Notes: generated by a model from the sequence alone, not told the origin. 64,000 nt of DNA from Xenorhabdus bovienii SS-2004 (GCF_000027225.1 NC_013892.1:2976001-3040000); one strand, 5' to 3'. Positions 9,948 through 21,176 are shown, counted from the first letter of the stretch. Numbers and translations are program-made.

Positions 9948-11795
9948 TTAAATCTCATCCACAGAATGACCCGCCAAAGCCCGGCGGATTGATGTGTCCA
10001 TGCGACGCGCTGCAAACTCCTGCGTTTGTTTGTCCAATTGTTTAATTGCACTTTCAATCGCATCAGAAGAGGTTCCCTGTGCGCTCTCGATTAATACTTC
10101 TACGGCAGCATCAATGGCAGCCTGTTCTTCCTGACTCAGTAAGTCGGCATCTTTTTCCAGTGCGCTGGTTAAACTTTCCAGCACCCGCGCCGCTTCTACT
10201 TTTTGTTCAGCCAGTTTACGCGCCTGAATATCTTCCTGCGCATTGGTCATTGAGTCTCTGAGCATTCGGGCGATTTCCGCATCAGACAGGCCATAGGAAG
10301 GTTTAACCTGAATGGAAGCTTCAACGCCCGTGGATTTTTCCAGGGCGCTGACACTCAGCAAACCATCCGCATCGACCTGAAAAGTCACGCGAATATGTGC
10401 ACCACCAGCCGGTAATGGAGGAATACCACGCAGCGTGAAACGAGCCAGTGAACGGCAATCATTCACTAACTCCCTTTCTCCCTGAACCACATGGATACTC
10501 ATCGCACCTTGGCCGTCTTTGAATGTGGTAAACTCCTGCGCTCTTGCCACAGGAATGGTGGTGTTGCGTGGAATGACTTTTTCGATCAGCCCACCCATGG
10601 TCTCCAGACCGAGTGATAACGGGATAACATCCAGCAGTAACATTTCGCTATCAGGCTTATTACCGACCAGAATATCAGCCTGAATCGCTGCCCCAACAGC
10701 AACGACTCTGTCAGGATCGATAGAGGTCAGTGGTTCACGGTCGAAAAATTCGCCCACCATGCTGCGTACCAATGGTACGCGCGTTGAGCCGCCGACCATC
10801 ACTACCTGCAAAACTTCATCCGTTGTGACACCCGCATCTTTCAGGGCTCGACGACAGGCCAGTAATGTGCGTTTGACCAGAGATACGATCAACTCATTAA
10901 ATTCGGTACGAGTAATATTGCCCTGCCAGCCTGCAATGTTGATCTCAGCCGTATCTGCATCACTCAAAGCAATTTTAGCCTGCGTCGCGACATCCAACAG
11001 TTGACGCTGTAACCCGTGGTCACTATCGCTGATCCCGGCCTGTTCACGGATCCAATTCGCCAGCAACAGGTCAAAATCGTCACCGCCCAGTGCGGTATCA
11101 CCACCGGTTGCCAGAACTTCAAATACACCACGGCTAAGGCGGAGAACAGAAACGTCGAATGTTCCGCCACCAAGATCGTAAACAGCAATAATACCTTCCT
11201 GACCAGAATCAAGACCATAAGCAATAGCAGCGGCAGTCGGTTCATTTAAAAGGCGCAGGACGTGCAGACCTGCTAAACGCGCAGCATCCTTTGTTCCCTG
11301 TCGCTGCGCATCATCAAAATAGGCCGGAACAGTGATAACAACACCATCAAGTTTGCCATCCAAGGTTTCTTCTGCCCGTTGTGCCAACGATTTTAATATT
11401 TCAGAAGAAACCTGAATAGGATCCACCAGACCTGCCACAGTATTGATTAACGGCAGCCCGTTTTCACTTGCCTGAAGCTGGTATGGCAAATTTGGGTAAC
11501 GCTGCTGAATGTCAGCCAAAGAGCGTCCCATCATGCGTTTGACGGAAATAATGGTATTAACAGGATCGGATGCCGCTTGCTGACGCGCCTGCCAGCCGAC
11601 CTGAGTTTCATCTTTGCGATATTGTACAACGGAAGGAAGTAAGTGACGGTTTTCACTGTCTGCCAAGGTTTCTACCTGACCACTGCGAACTGTCGCAACC
11701 AGAGAGTGTGTTGTACCAAGATCAATCCCCACGGCCAGACGACGCTGATGTGGTTCGGCAGATAAACCAGGTTCACTGATTTGTAATAAAGCCAT
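9948..11795 (-). CDS. hscA: Hsp70-class chaperone HscA
   Basis: Specialised Hsp70 that uses ATP to help release the Fe-S cluster from IscU; it recognises the LPPVK motif of IscU. 615 residues (E. coli 616). The N-terminal nucleotide-binding domain has the phosphate-1 motif [12 protein letters not shown], the phosphate-2 motif [12 protein letters not shown] and [11 protein letters not shown] substrate-binding domain and helical lid follow. It works with the co-chaperone HscB, encoded 56 bp upstream, and the client IscU, encoded in the same operon. Confidence 0.97.
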   Translation of the reverse strand: MALLQISEPGLSAEPHQRRLAVGIDLGTTHSLVATVRSGQVETLADSENRHLLPSVVQYRKDETQVGWQARQQAASDPVNTIISVKRMMGRSLADIQQRYPNLPYQLQASENGLPLINTVAGLVDPIQVSSEILKSLAQRAEETLDGKLDGVVITVPAYFDDAQRQGTKDAARLAGLHVLRLLNEPTAAAIAYGLDSGQEGIIAVYDLGGGTFDVSVLRLSRGVFEVLATGGDTALGGDDFDLLLANWIREQAGISDSDHGLQRQLLDVATQAKIALSDADTAEINIAGWQGNITRTEFNELIVSLVKRTLLACRRALKDAGVTTDEVLQVVMVGGSTRVPLVRSMVGEFFDREPLTSIDPDRVVAVGAAIQADILVGNKPDSEMLLLDVIPLSLGLETMGGLIEKVIPRNTTIPVARAQEFTTFKDGQGAMSIHVVQGERELVNDCRSLARFTLRGIPPLPAGGAHIRVTFQVDADGLLSVSALEKSTGVEASIQVKPSYGLSDAEIARMLRDSMTNAQEDIQARKLAEQKVEAARVLESLTSALEKDADLLSQEEQAAIDAAVEVLIESAQGTSSDAIESAIKQLDKQTQEFAARRMDTSIRRALAGHSVDEI

Positions 11796-11851
11796 GTGTG
11801 CCCCTATAAAAACTATTCAGCCAAAAGCGATTTTACTAAAAAGCTATCCAG

Positions 11852-12373
11852 CTAAAAATCATCCAGCAACCGCTCTTCCAGTTGTTCAACCTGCTGTTGC
11901 AATTTATCCAGAAAGCGTAATTTACGGACGGTATCGGCTGCAATTAGCCATTGTGCAGCATCAAGCTGCTGTTCCATCTGCTCACTGCGTGTTTTGATCA
12001 TTTTACTCAAGCGAGATGAAAAATCGGCCAATGCGATTTCTGGCTCCGCGCTATGCTCAATGGCATCAAGCTCTTCACGCAACTCCAACTGTTGCATCAG
12101 GAACGCGGTATCCTGCATGGTATGCTGCTCGCCGGACAAATTGAACCCTTGCTGAGACAGCATATATTCTGCACGTTTTAAGGGATGTATCAGAGTATAA
12201 AGAGCATCATTAATGATGGACGCTTGCTGAAGAGCCTGCGCTTTTTCACGTTCTGGCTGGTTAGCAAAACGATCAGGGTGAAACTGACGCTGCAATTCCC
12301 GATAACGGATCGACAATTGTTCACGGTCAATCACGTAGCGTACAGGCAGCCCGAATAAAGTAAAATAGTCCAT
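11852..12373 (-). CDS. hscB: J-domain co-chaperone HscB
   Basis: Co-chaperone of HscA that delivers IscU and stimulates ATP hydrolysis. 173 residues (E. coli 171). The N-terminal J domain has the HPD motif in [11 protein letters not shown], near residue 32. The C-terminal part is a helical bundle that binds IscU. It lies between iscA and hscA in the standard operon order. Confidence 0.96.
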   Translation of the reverse strand: MDYFTLFGLPVRYVIDREQLSIRYRELQRQFHPDRFANQPEREKAQALQQASIINDALYTLIHPLKRAEYMLSQQGFNLSGEQHTMQDTAFLMQQLELREELDAIEHSAEPEIALADFSSRLSKMIKTRSEQMEQQLDAAQWLIAADTVRKLRFLDKLQQQVEQLEERLLDDF

Positions 12374-12431
12374 AAGTTACTCATGTTTTGCAAATACAGA
12401 TATTTCGTAAAGTGCTCAGTCAAAAAATGGG

Positions 12432-12755
12432 TTAAACGTGAAAACTTTCCCCACAACCGCACTCGCTGGAAACATTGGGGTTATTGAATTTGAAGCCTTC
12501 GTTCAGACCTTCTTTAGCAAAATCCAACTCAGTACCATCAAGGTAAACGATGCTTTTACCATCAACGATGACTTTCACGCCCTTGTCTTCAAAAACTTGA
12601 TCTTCTTCGTTAACGGTATCAGCGAATTCAAGTATATATGCCATACCAGAGCAGCCGGATGTTCTCACTCCCAAACGCAACCCTACCCCTTTCCCACGAT
12701 TATCAAGAAAAGCCAAAATACGCTGGGCTGCACTTTCTGTCAGGGAAATTGACAT
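12432..12755 (-). CDS. iscA: A-type Fe-S carrier IscA
   Basis: A-type scaffold/carrier that passes Fe-S clusters to apo-targets. 107 residues, exactly the E. coli length. The three ligand cysteines are present: one in [10 protein letters not shown] (about residue 35) and two in ECGCGESF near the C-terminus. I chose the ATG at 12755 (MSISLTES) rather than one 45 bp upstream, because it matches the family N-terminus. Confidence 0.96.
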   Translation of the reverse strand: MSISLTESAAQRILAFLDNRGKGVGLRLGVRTSGCSGMAYILEFADTVNEEDQVFEDKGVKVIVDGKSIVYLDGTELDFAKEGLNEGFKFNNPNVSSECGCGESFHV

Positions 12756-12834
12756 ACAACACCTCACTTTTAAAACTAGTAAAGGTGGATATTGAATCAA
12801 TATCCACCAGAATTATGTCTTCTTGTTAAAAGAA

Positions 12835-13221
12835 TTACTTAGCTTCGCGCTTGCTTTTATAATCCGCAATCGCTGCTTTGATAGCATCTTCTGCCAGAAT
12901 AGAGCAGTGAATCTTCACGGGTGGTAATTCCAGCTCATCGGCAATCGCTGTATTTTTAATAGCCTCAGCCTGTTCCAGCGATTTTCCTTTCATCCATTCT
13001 GTTACCAGAGAACTGGACGCAATCGCAGAGCCGCAACCATAGGTTTTAAAACGCGCGTCTTCGATGATACCTTCGTTATTGACCTTGATTTGCAGTCTCA
13101 TAACGTCACCACAAGCAGGTGCACCAACCATGCCACTGCCAACTGAAGGATCTTCACTGTCAAATGAACCCACATTACGTGGGTTTTCGTAGTGATCAAT
13201 TACTTTATCGCTGTAAGCCAT
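12835..13221 (-). CDS. iscU: Fe-S cluster scaffold IscU
   Basis: Scaffold on which [2Fe-2S] and [4Fe-4S] clusters are assembled from sulfur delivered by IscS. 128 residues. The conserved cysteines lie in GAPACGDV (about 37), TYGCGSAI (about 63) and KIHCSILA (about 106). The HscA recognition motif LPPVK precedes the last Cys. It follows iscS by 24 bp in the operon. Confidence 0.98.
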   Translation of the reverse strand: MAYSDKVIDHYENPRNVGSFDSEDPSVGSGMVGAPACGDVMRLQIKVNNEGIIEDARFKTYGCGSAIASSSLVTEWMKGKSLEQAEAIKNTAIADELELPPVKIHCSILAEDAIKAAIADYKSKREAK

Positions 13222-13245
13222 TTCGTTACTCCTGAAACTGTTTGA

Positions 13246-14460
13246 TTAATGATGAGACCACTCGATGGCGCTGATATCCACACCTTGCTTGAACATTTCC
13301 CATAATGGAGAAAGCTCGCGCAGGTGACCAATCGCGTTGTGAATCAATTTGATTGCATAGTCTATTTCTTCTTCTGTGGTAAAACGTCCCAAAGAGAAAC
13401 GAATAGAACTGTGTGCCAGCTCATCATTCATGCCCAGCGCACGCAGGACATAAGAAGGTTCCAGACTCGCGGAAGTACATGCTGAGCCAGAAGAAACAGC
13501 CAAATCTTTCAACGACATCATCAATGATTCACCTTCAACATAGTTGAAGCTGACATTCAGAATGTGTGGTGCACCCAGTTCCAAATCACCGTTCAGGTAA
13601 ACTTCTTCAATATCTTTAATACCGTTCCACAAACGCAGGCGCAAACCGCGCAGACGTTCTGATTCTGTTTCCAGCCCTTCTTTTGCGATGCGGTAAGCTT
13701 CACCCATCCCCACGATCTGATGAACAGGCAATGTACCGGAACGCATACCGCGCTCATGACCGCCACCATGCTGCTGAGCTTCAATACGGGCGCGTGGTTT
13801 ACGGCGAACATACAGTGCTCCGATGCCCATTGGCCCATATAATTTGTGAGCAGAGAAAGACATCAGGTCAACTTTCAATTTGCTGAGATCGATAGGTAAT
13901 TTACCAACGCTTTGAGTTGCATCAACGTGGAACATGATGCCACGGCTGCGGCAAATATCACCAATGGTGACAATATCCTGAATGACACCGATTTCGTTGT
14001 TCACATGCATGATGGAAACTAGAATAGTATCGTCGCGCATGGCGGCTTCCAGTTCTTTCAGATCAAGCATGCCATTGCTCATCGGCGCAAGATAAGTCAC
14101 TTCAAAACCTTCACGCTCTAACTGGCGACAAGTATCCAAAACGGCCTTATGTTCAGTTTTGCAGGTAATAATGTGCTTGCCTTTTTTCTGATAAAATTTT
14201 GCAGCACCTTTGATCGCGAGGTTATCTGATTCTGTTGCACCTGAAGTCAACACGATTTCACGCGGGTCAGCTCCAACCAAATCTGCAATTTGATTACGCG
14301 CAATATCAACCGCTTCTTCAGCCTGCCAGCCAAAACGGTGTGAACGGGAAGCAGGGTTGCCGAAAACCCCGTCCATAGTCAGATAGTTCATCATCTTTTC
14401 AGCTACACGCTGATCAACCGGTGTAGTTGCTGAATAGTCCAAATAAATGGGTAATTTCAT
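13246..14460 (-). CDS. iscS: Cysteine desulfurase IscS
   Basis: PLP-dependent desulfurase that removes sulfur from L-cysteine as an enzyme persulfide and supplies IscU, tRNA thiolation and other pathways. 404 residues, the E. coli length. The PLP lysine is in [10 protein letters not shown], near residue 206. The active-site cysteine loop [14 protein letters not shown] lies near residue 328. It is the second gene of the isc operon, 50 bp after iscR. Confidence 0.98.
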   Translation of the reverse strand: MKLPIYLDYSATTPVDQRVAEKMMNYLTMDGVFGNPASRSHRFGWQAEEAVDIARNQIADLVGADPREIVLTSGATESDNLAIKGAAKFYQKKGKHIITCKTEHKAVLDTCRQLEREGFEVTYLAPMSNGMLDLKELEAAMRDDTILVSIMHVNNEIGVIQDIVTIGDICRSRGIMFHVDATQSVGKLPIDLSKLKVDLMSFSAHKLYGPMGIGALYVRRKPRARIEAQQHGGGHERGMRSGTLPVHQIVGMGEAYRIAKEGLETESERLRGLRLRLWNGIKDIEEVYLNGDLELGAPHILNVSFNYVEGESLMMSLKDLAVSSGSACTSASLEPSYVLRALGMNDELAHSSIRFSLGRFTTEEEIDYAIKLIHNAIGHLRELSPLWEMFKQGVDISAIEWSHH

Positions 14461-14510
14461 TGCTCACATGCTCCGTAAAACACTTTTAATACTTCTGTTT
14501 GCCGCAAAGT

Positions 14511-15005
14511 TTACGCACGCAGGTTAACGTTAATCGTCTCTTGAGGCCTGCCGTTAGGTGTACGGCGTTTATCGCTGTCTTGACGATCAGCAACGTCTAA
14601 GACTTCTTGATTCTTAACTAATTCTTCTAAACTAATACTGCTGAGGAAACTCGTGATGCGATCACTGAGATCACGCCACAGTGTATGGGTCAGACAACGA
14701 TCACCACCTTGACAGCCTTCCCTGCCCTGACAGCGAGTTGCATCAACAGATTCATCAACAGCAGAAATCACTTCGGCAACGAAAATATTACCGGCATTTC
14801 TGCCCAGCAAATAGCCGCCACCTGGACCACGGACACTAGAAACCAAACCATTTTTACGCAGGCGGGAAAACAATTGCTCAAGATAGGAAAGGGAGATTCC
14901 CTGACGCTCAGAAATGTCGGCTAATGGCACCGGCCCTTCTTGTGAATGCAACGCCACATCTAGCATGGCTGTTACCGCATAACGTCCTTTTGATGTCAGT
15001 CTCAT
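14511..15005 (-). CDS. iscR: Fe-S cluster-sensing repressor IscR
   Basis: Rrf2-family winged-helix regulator, 164 residues (E. coli 162), that binds a [2Fe-2S] cluster and represses the isc operon when clusters are plentiful. The HTH region is at the N-terminus ([17 protein letters not shown]). The three cluster cysteines lie in [13 protein letters not shown], around residues 92-104. The ATG at 15005 (MRLTSKGRY) matches the family; an in-frame ATG 60 bp upstream would put part of the promoter inside the gene. Two IscR-type boxes lie just upstream, as expected for autoregulation. Confidence 0.97.
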   Translation of the reverse strand: MRLTSKGRYAVTAMLDVALHSQEGPVPLADISERQGISLSYLEQLFSRLRKNGLVSSVRGPGGGYLLGRNAGNIFVAEVISAVDESVDATRCQGREGCQGGDRCLTHTLWRDLSDRITSFLSSISLEELVKNQEVLDVADRQDSDKRRTPNGRPQETINVNLRA

Positions 15006-15036
15006 AACAAAAACTCCATGGTGAAATATGAGTGAA

Positions 15037-15065
15037 ATTGTGGCATTCCTGAGTGTTTTAGTCAA
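15037..15065 (-). promoter_or_regulatory. Sigma70-type promoter of the isc operon
   Basis: On the minus strand a TTGACT -35 element (15060-15065) and a CACAAT -10 element (15037-15042) are 17 bp apart. The -35 lies inside the proximal IscR box, which fits repression by occlusion. Confidence 0.65.
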
Positions 15066-15069
15066 CTAT
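15045..15069 (-). promoter_or_regulatory. Proximal IscR type-1 box
   Basis: Read on the minus strand it starts ATAGTTGACTAAAAC and matches the known type-1 IscR consensus (ATASYYGACTRWWWY...) in most positions. It overlaps the predicted -35. Confidence 0.75.
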
Positions 15070-15070
15070 T

Positions 15071-15094
15071 TAACCTACTAATTTAGTCAACTAT
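15071..15094 (-). promoter_or_regulatory. Distal IscR type-1 box
   Basis: On the minus strand it reads ATAGTTGACTAAATTAGTAG onward, a close match to the type-1 consensus with both half-sites. It is almost directly upstream of the proximal box, as in other enterobacteria. Confidence 0.78.
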
Positions 15095-15165
15095 TATTTT
15101 GGTTGCCTGTCACTTTTTTTTCACCTGCTATCCACCCGATTTCTGGCTGTTTCCTGCTATTCCGG

Positions 15166-15900
15166 TTATTTTCCAGACCATTTTCCCATGGAAGTCAGTA
15201 TACCACGCAGAATATTCAGCTCCTGAGTTTCTGGACGTGCACGGGTATAAAGACGTCTTAACTTGTTCATTATTTGTCCTGGATGCGCCTTGCGAATGAA
15301 ACCAGAATCATTCAATACCTGCTCAAGGTGCTGATAAAAACGTTCCATATCCTCGACAGGGGGATATTCTACCTCATGTTCCGTGGATTCCACGTGTTCT
15401 GACTTTTCCTGAACTGCGAGATAAGCCATGCGAATCTCATAGCTGGCCAATTGAACAGCCATTGCCAGATTTAACGAGCCATATTCTGGGTTGGTCGGAA
15501 TATAAAGGTGGTAATTACACTTCTGTAATTCTTCATTTGTCAGGCCAACACGTTCACGGCCAAACACAACTGCAACCGGGGAATGGCCGGCTGCCTTAAT
15601 ACAGCGTTCTCCACATTCACGTGGTTCAACCATCGGCCAGGAAAGCGTACGGGAACGGGCACTGGTTCCGATGACGAGCTCACATCCAGCCAATGCTTCA
15701 TCCAGTGTATTCACAATTGTTGCATTACCAATGACATCACTGGCACCTGCTGAAAGTGCAATAGAGTGAGAGTCAGGTTGAACGAGCGGATTCACCAGAT
15801 AAAGGTTGGTTAATCCCATTGTTTTCATGGCCCTGGCAGCTGACCCCATGTTGCCCGTGTGGGAAGTTTCTACCAGAATAATGCGGATATTCTCTAACAT
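15166..15900 (-). CDS. trmJ: tRNA (Cm32/Um32) 2'-O-methyltransferase
   Basis: SPOUT-class methyltransferase that 2'-O-methylates position 32 in the anticodon loop of several tRNAs. 244 residues (E. coli 246). The N-terminal part has [17 protein letters not shown]. The SAM-binding knot carries [14 protein letters not shown] and the segment [14 protein letters not shown]. The ATG at 15900 (MLENIRIIL) matches the family start; an upstream in-frame ATG would add 14 unrelated residues. It sits between iscR and suhB, the usual order, divergent from suhB. Confidence 0.96.
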   Translation of the reverse strand: MLENIRIILVETSHTGNMGSAARAMKTMGLTNLYLVNPLVQPDSHSIALSAGASDVIGNATIVNTLDEALAGCELVIGTSARSRTLSWPMVEPRECGERCIKAAGHSPVAVVFGRERVGLTNEELQKCNYHLYIPTNPEYGSLNLAMAVQLASYEIRMAYLAVQEKSEHVESTEHEVEYPPVEDMERFYQHLEQVLNDSGFIRKAHPGQIMNKLRRLYTRARPETQELNILRGILTSMGKWSGK

Positions 15901-16025
15901 GACGGCTTTTAGATTCGGTATAAGAGTCGAATATCTTAACACAGCATTAGTTATTTTGCCGAACTACTGCTATAGTACGACCCGATTTATTTCCCGTTCT
16001 TTAACATCCCGGTGGAAGATACCCC

Positions 16026-16829
16026 ATGCATCCGATGCTAACCATCGCTATACGCGCTGCGCGTAAAGCCGGCAATTACATTGCCAAAAGCTACGAAACA
16101 CCTGATGCCGTCGAAGCTAGCCAAAAAGGCAGCAACGATTTTGTAACTAATGTTGATCGTGAAGCAGAAAGGCTGATCATCGATATTATCCGTAAGTCTT
16201 ACCCTAAGCACACCATTATCACTGAAGAAAGCGGTGAGCACTTAGGTGAAGAAGACGATTTCCACTGGGTGATCGATCCACTGGATGGCACCACCAACTT
16301 TATTAAACGTCTTCCCCATTTTGCTGTTTCCATTGCTGTGCGCATCAAAGGCCGTACCGAAGTGGCTGTAGTTTATGATCCAATGCGCAATGAACTGTTC
16401 AGCTCAGCCCGTGGCCAAGGCGCACAATTGAATGGTTATCGTCTGCGTGGCACCAATGCCCGTGATCTGGATGGCACGATCCTTGCCACTGGTTTCCCAT
16501 TCAAGGCAAAACAGCACACTACCCCTTATATTAAAATCCTGGGCAAATTATTTGACCGCTGTGCAGACTTCCGTCGCACTGGTTCTGCTGCTCTGGATAT
16601 GGCGTATGTTGCCGCCGGGCGTGTTGATGGTTTCTTCGAGATTGGTCTGAAGCCTTGGGATTTTATGGGCGGCGAATTGCTGGTACGTGAATCAGGTTGC
16701 ATCGTTACCGACTTTGTCGGGGGTCACAATTATATCAACTCCGGTAATATCGTTGCAGGTAGCCCACGTATCGTTAAAGACATGTTGTCTGAAATGCGTG
16801 AAGAATTAAGCGAAGCATTAAAGCGCTGA
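16026..16829 (+). CDS. suhB: Inositol-1-monophosphatase / antitermination factor SuhB
   Basis: Mg-dependent phosphatase of the inositol monophosphatase family, 267 residues, the E. coli length. In E. coli it also joins the rRNA antitermination complex. The metal-binding motif DPLDGTTNF (near residue 84) and the second motif WDFMGGELLVRESG (near residue 219) are both present. It is divergent from trmJ and followed by a strong terminator shared with the convergent hcaT. Confidence 0.96.
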   Translation: MHPMLTIAIRAARKAGNYIAKSYETPDAVEASQKGSNDFVTNVDREAERLIIDIIRKSYPKHTIITEESGEHLGEEDDFHWVIDPLDGTTNFIKRLPHFAVSIAVRIKGRTEVAVVYDPMRNELFSSARGQGAQLNGYRLRGTNARDLDGTILATGFPFKAKQHTTPYIKILGKLFDRCADFRRTGSAALDMAYVAAGRVDGFFEIGLKPWDFMGGELLVRESGCIVTDFVGGHNYINSGNIVAGSPRIVKDMLSEMREELSEALKR

Positions 16830-16872
16830 TTTTTATTATTACAATAATGACTATTTGAGCAATATTATTTTC

Positions 16873-16897
16873 AGGGCACCATCTGGTGCCCTTTTTT
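16873..16897 (+). terminator. Bidirectional terminator between suhB and hcaT
   Basis: An AGGGCACC stem, a short loop and GGTGCCCT run into a T6 tract. An A-rich flank on the other side is weaker. It lies between two convergent genes. Confidence 0.85.
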
Positions 16898-16901
16898 GTT
16901 G

Positions 16902-18143
16902 TTATTTAGGTAATGAGTGCACTCGTGCTTCTACTTTAGGCCTTAGGAAAAGCGCCGGAAATGCCACTAACGCCATCACCCAATAGATGCCACTTTGCAT
17001 ATATTCGTATAAGAATCCAGCAATCACACTCATCACGGCAATACCTCCCCCCATCGCCAACCCGGAGTAAATTGCCTGCAATCGAATAATTTCATTTTCT
17101 TTTCTGGCACCAATAAAACGCATAGCCGCCAAGTGGCAAACTGTGAAAGTTCCGCAATGCAGGAGCTGAATGATGATCAGCACTGGCAATTCAGTTGATA
17201 TGCCCATCAGTCCCCAACGAAGAACGCCACAAATAGCAGAGAGCAACAGTAAGTTACGGGCATTCCAACGACGGAACAACTGCTTACTGAAAGTAAAAAT
17301 AATGACTTCTGTCACAACGCCCAGCGACCAGAGATAACCGATGGTTGCTGAAGAATAGCCTGCATTTTCCCAATAAATGGAACCGAAGCTGTAATAACCT
17401 GCATGTGCTCCCTGTAATAAGGTGACACACAATAAAAACTGCCATACAGACTTCTCAGACAGCAGTTCTTTAAACGATACCATATGAGTATTTACGGCTT
17501 TGATCTTACCCGCAGGCATAATGGATGGTTTTAACATCATACCCAGCAACATGACAGAAAGGCTGAAAATCAAGAAGGCAAGAATGATATGGTGATGGCC
17601 AAACAAATTGCTTCCAACCCAATTATTTATTCTGTCAAAAGAAAGACTCAATTCTAAATTGCTGATTGAAAAGTTGATGCCATTGGAAGACATCAATATA
17701 CCTGTTAGCGAAGAACTGATAATAAAGGCAATCGACCCCCAGACCCGTACCTTGCCATAATCAAAAGTAAACTGTTTTTGCCACGTTCCCGCCAAGGCGT
17801 CCGATAAGGGAACCAGTGGCGAAAAGAACAGATTGAAACCTATCATGACAAAGAAAATCCATGCCCAATGGCTACCAAATGTAAAACCAATAGCAAAGAG
17901 CAGTGCCAATAGGGACAGTAATCGCAATGCAGTGATTAATTTCGAAGGATCTTTAACTGTAGGTGCAATAAACATACTACCGAGGAAACGGGCAACTAAG
18001 CCTACTCCCAACAATATTCCGATAATGGCTGGTTCAATTCCCTCACCTTTCAACCAGACCGCCCAAAATGGCAAAAAGATGCCAAAAGAAAAAAAGTAAG
18101 TGAAATAACTTAACCCCAGCCAAAATGTCGATGGAACAACCAT
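16902..18143 (-). CDS. hcaT: MFS transporter, HcaT-like (3-phenylpropionate permease family)
   Basis: Twelve-helix major facilitator protein, 413 residues from the chosen start, closely similar to E. coli HcaT (379 aa), a putative 3-phenylpropionic acid importer. Conserved stretches include YFTYFFSFGIFLPFWAVWLK, GYLWSLGVVTEVIIF and LLHCGTFTVCHLAA. It is longer because of an insertion of about 25 residues between helices 5 and 6 (SSNGINFSISNLE onward). I use the ATG at 18143 because a GGGGG ribosome-binding-like stretch precedes it and the family begins there; the ATG 12 bp upstream has none. No hca catabolic genes are nearby, so the substrate is uncertain. Confidence 0.85.
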   Translation of the reverse strand: MVVPSTFWLGLSYFTYFFSFGIFLPFWAVWLKGEGIEPAIIGILLGVGLVARFLGSMFIAPTVKDPSKLITALRLLSLLALLFAIGFTFGSHWAWIFFVMIGFNLFFSPLVPLSDALAGTWQKQFTFDYGKVRVWGSIAFIISSSLTGILMSSNGINFSISNLELSLSFDRINNWVGSNLFGHHHIILAFLIFSLSVMLLGMMLKPSIMPAGKIKAVNTHMVSFKELLSEKSVWQFLLCVTLLQGAHAGYYSFGSIYWENAGYSSATIGYLWSLGVVTEVIIFTFSKQLFRRWNARNLLLLSAICGVLRWGLMGISTELPVLIIIQLLHCGTFTVCHLAAMRFIGARKENEIIRLQAIYSGLAMGGGIAVMSVIAGFLYEYMQSGIYWVMALVAFPALFLRPKVEARVHSLPK

Positions 18144-18166
18144 CAAATCCCCCATTTTTCAAATGT

Positions 18167-18204
18167 AAAAAAACCCGCTCAAAACTAATGTTATGAGTCG
18201 GGCT
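18167..18204 (-). terminator. Rho-independent terminator of glyA
   Basis: On the minus strand a CCCGACTCA arm pairs with TGAGCGGG (one bulge) and runs straight into T7. It lies just past the glyA stop. Confidence 0.85.
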
Positions 18205-18231
18205 TAGTATTAGTAATATTTTTATTCTAAA

Positions 18232-19485
18232 TTATGCGTAAACCGGGTATTTAGCGCAGATTGCCAAAACTTTTTGTTTAACGTTTTCAATGATCGCTTC
18301 ATCATTGATGTTATCCAGCACATCACACATCCAGCCAGCCAGTTCGCAAGTTTCTGCTTCCTTGAATCCTCGTCGGGTGATTGCAGGAGTACCAATGCGG
18401 ATACCAGAAGTCACAAAGGGACTGCGAGGATCGTTAGGAACGCTGTTTTTGTTAACGGTAATATTAGCGCGCCCTAATGCAGCGTCAGCGTCTTTACCCG
18501 TAATCTCCTTATCCACCAGATCCAGCAGGAACAGATGGTTTTCAGTCCCACCCGAAACGACTTTATAACCGCGCTCTAAAAATACATCGACCATTGCTTT
18601 GGCATTTTTAGCCACTTGCTGCTGATATATTTTGAATTCAGGTTCCATCGCTTCTTTCAGTGCAACCGCCTTGCCCGCGATAACATGCATCAGCGGGCCA
18701 CCCTGGCCACCTGGGAAAACAGAAGAGTTCAATTTTTTGTACAGTTCTTCATCGCCGCCTTTCGCTAAAATCAGGCCGCCACGTGGGCCAGCCAGTGTTT
18801 TATGCGTTGTCGTTGTGACGATATGAGCATGAGGAACAGGGTTTGGATAAACACCTGCTGCGATCAGGCCAGCAACGTGAGCCATGTCAACAAACAGATA
18901 AGCCCCGATTTCATCGGCAATTTCACGCATCTTCGCCCAATCAACAACACCGGAGTAGGCAGAGAAGCCGCCGATGATCATTTTTGGCTGATGTTTCTGT
19001 GCCTGAGAACGGATATCGTTGTAATCGATTTTGCCACTCTCATCAATACCATAAGGGACTACATTATAGAGTTTACCGGAGAAGTTAACTGGAGAACCGT
19101 GAGTAAGATGACCACCATGAGCCAGATTCATTCCTAAAACGGTGTCGCCTGGTTTCAACAGAGCCATGTATACTGCCGCATTTGCCTGAGAGCCGGAGTG
19201 TGGCTGGACGTTGGCATAATCTGCACCAAACAGTTCTTTTGCACGGTCAATTGCAAGCTGTTCAACCACATCAACATATTCGCAGCCACCGTAGTAACGT
19301 TTACCCGGATAGCCTTCCGCATACTTGTTGGTGAGTTGAGATCCTTGAGCCTGCATAACTCTTGGGCTGGTGTAGTTTTCAGAAGCAATCAGTTCAATGT
19401 GTTCTTCCTGACGACGAACTTCTTGTTCCATCGCTTGCCACAGTTGGGGATCGTAATTCGCAATATTCATTTCACGCTTTAACAT
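18232..19485 (-). CDS. glyA: Serine hydroxymethyltransferase
   Basis: PLP enzyme that interconverts serine and glycine with tetrahydrofolate, the main source of one-carbon units. 417 residues, identical in length to E. coli GlyA. The PLP-lysine segment [15 protein letters not shown] is near residue 229. [16 protein letters not shown] and the C-terminal [15 protein letters not shown] are also conserved. It has its own terminator and a PurR box upstream, consistent with purine control of one-carbon supply. Confidence 0.98.
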   Translation of the reverse strand: MLKREMNIANYDPQLWQAMEQEVRRQEEHIELIASENYTSPRVMQAQGSQLTNKYAEGYPGKRYYGGCEYVDVVEQLAIDRAKELFGADYANVQPHSGSQANAAVYMALLKPGDTVLGMNLAHGGHLTHGSPVNFSGKLYNVVPYGIDESGKIDYNDIRSQAQKHQPKMIIGGFSAYSGVVDWAKMREIADEIGAYLFVDMAHVAGLIAAGVYPNPVPHAHIVTTTTHKTLAGPRGGLILAKGGDEELYKKLNSSVFPGGQGGPLMHVIAGKAVALKEAMEPEFKIYQQQVAKNAKAMVDVFLERGYKVVSGGTENHLFLLDLVDKEITGKDADAALGRANITVNKNSVPNDPRSPFVTSGIRIGTPAITRRGFKEAETCELAGWMCDVLDNINDEAIIENVKQKVLAICAKYPVYA

Positions 19486-19593
19486 TAGGTTCTCCTGACT
19501 CAGCTACATCTCTAAAAAAATACCCCTGAGGGCCAGAATGTCACACAGTGTAAACTCTTTTTATCAAATGAGATAGCCTTGACAGGATATTTT

Positions 19594-19609
19594 ACGCAAA
19601 CGATTGCAT
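19594..19609 (-). promoter_or_regulatory. PurR operator upstream of glyA
   Basis: ACGCAAACGATTGCAT matches the palindromic PurR consensus ACGCAAACGTTTGCGT at most positions. It is about 110 bp upstream of the glyA start, where E. coli also has a PurR site. Confidence 0.75.
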
Positions 19610-19884
19610 GCAGATGGCAACAAGGTATCCGGACTAGGTATCTGGTCATACGGGTTACTGATTTCCAATCTGTTATTGATATTTGTGACCTTAGTCAGAC
19701 CTTGTGGTGATACAAATCGCTTTTTCACAGATATAGAGGTGAGTGTTTACCCCTGATCTTGCTATAGATTGGCATTTTCACTTGATTCACATGTGACAAA
19801 TTTCACTAGGGGCTGTTGATGTTTTATGTTCATAAATCAAAACACCCTCTCTCTTTTCTATTTACAAAAAGCGCCAAAAGCTAT

Positions 19885-19907
19885 AAGTTGTATTTAAAAT
19901 GCATGTT
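19885..19907 (+). promoter_or_regulatory. NsrR-type operator upstream of hmp
   Basis: A 23-bp imperfect palindrome (11-1-11) with half-sites AAGTTGTATTT and AAATGCATGTT matches the NsrR consensus (AAGATGYATTT, one base, then its complement). It ends 41 bp before the hmp ATG, fitting repression relieved by nitric oxide. Confidence 0.75.
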
Positions 19908-19948
19908 ATAAATTTCAACGCTATTTGAGAAAAATTCAGGAGCTTCCT

Positions 19949-21139
19949 ATGTTGGATAGCCAAGTTATCGCTACCGTAAAATCCACCATCCCACTGATCG
20001 TTTCTACCGGCCCAAAACTGACCGCACATTTTTATGAACGTATGTTCAAACACAATCCTGAATTGAAAGATATTTTCAACATGAGCAACCAGCTAAACGG
20101 TGCTCAGCGTGAAGCGCTTTTCAATGCTCTTTGTGCTTACGCTTCCAATATCGATAATTTACAGGCGCTATTACCTGCCGTAGAAAAAATTGCTCATAAA
20201 CATACCAGCCTGAATATTCAGCCTGAGCATTATCAGATTGTTGGCACTCACCTGCTGGCAACACTTGATGAGATGTTTCATCCAGGCGATGAAGTCCTGA
20301 ATGCATGGGGTAAGGCTTACGAGGTATTGGCAGATGTCTTTATCAATCGAGAAGAAGATATTTATCAAAGAGGTGAATCTGAGGAAGGCGGTTGGCGTGG
20401 ATTACGTCAATTCCGTGTCAACAAGAAGCAACCGCAGAGTGACGTTATTACCAGCTTCGAGTTTGTGCCCGCTGATGGGGGTAAGGTCATAGATTACAAA
20501 GCAGGGCAATATTTAGGCATCTACCTGGACACTCCCGTTTTTGAAAACCGAGAAATACGTCAGTATTCACTGACAACAGCACCAAACAACCACAGCTACC
20601 AAATCGCGATTAAACGTGAAGCACAAGGTAAAGTATCAAACTATATGCATGATAATGTGCAGGAAGGCGATACCATATTACTGGCACCACCACGCGGTGA
20701 CTTTTTCCTTGATGTCCAATCAGATACACCCGTTACACTGATTTCTGCTGGTGTCGGGCTGACTCCGATGATGAGTATGCTGCAACATCTGCATAACCAA
20801 CACCATGTCGGTACAGTGAATTGGTTCCATGCCACAGAGCATGGCGGTTATCATGCTTTCGCAGATAAAGTGAATACGATTACCCAATCCATGACCAATT
20901 TACATACTCAAGTTTGGTATCGCGAGCCAAGAAACGAAGATCAACAAGGCGCAGATTACCAGCATATGGGACTCATGGATTTATCTGTCGTGAAAGATTC
21001 AATCACTGAGGAAGGAATGCAATTCTATTTCTGTGGCCCCGTCGTATTCATGCAATATATCGCCCAACAGCTCTTGGCAATCGGCATTGATAAACAGCAT
21101 ATTCATTATGAATGTTTTGGCCCACATAAAGTACTTTAA
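19949..21139 (+). CDS. hmp: Nitric oxide dioxygenase (flavohemoglobin)
   Basis: Converts NO to nitrate using O2, NAD(P)H, FAD and heme. 396 residues, as in E. coli. The N-terminal globin domain has the distal Tyr in AHFYERMF (about 29), a Gln in NGAQREAL (about 53) and the proximal His in AHKHTSL (about 85). The FAD domain has RQYSLT, and the NAD domain ends [13 protein letters not shown]. The ATG at 19949 has an AGGAG ribosome-binding site and matches the family; an in-frame ATG 24 bp upstream is rejected. An NsrR-type operator lies upstream. It is divergent from glyA. Confidence 0.97.
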   Translation: MLDSQVIATVKSTIPLIVSTGPKLTAHFYERMFKHNPELKDIFNMSNQLNGAQREALFNALCAYASNIDNLQALLPAVEKIAHKHTSLNIQPEHYQIVGTHLLATLDEMFHPGDEVLNAWGKAYEVLADVFINREEDIYQRGESEEGGWRGLRQFRVNKKQPQSDVITSFEFVPADGGKVIDYKAGQYLGIYLDTPVFENREIRQYSLTTAPNNHSYQIAIKREAQGKVSNYMHDNVQEGDTILLAPPRGDFFLDVQSDTPVTLISAGVGLTPMMSMLQHLHNQHHVGTVNWFHATEHGGYHAFADKVNTITQSMTNLHTQVWYREPRNEDQQGADYQHMGLMDLSVVKDSITEEGMQFYFCGPVVFMQYIAQQLLAIGIDKQHIHYECFGPHKVL

Positions 21140-21176
21140 CGCTGTGTTATTACTCGATTAAATGATAAACCATTCA

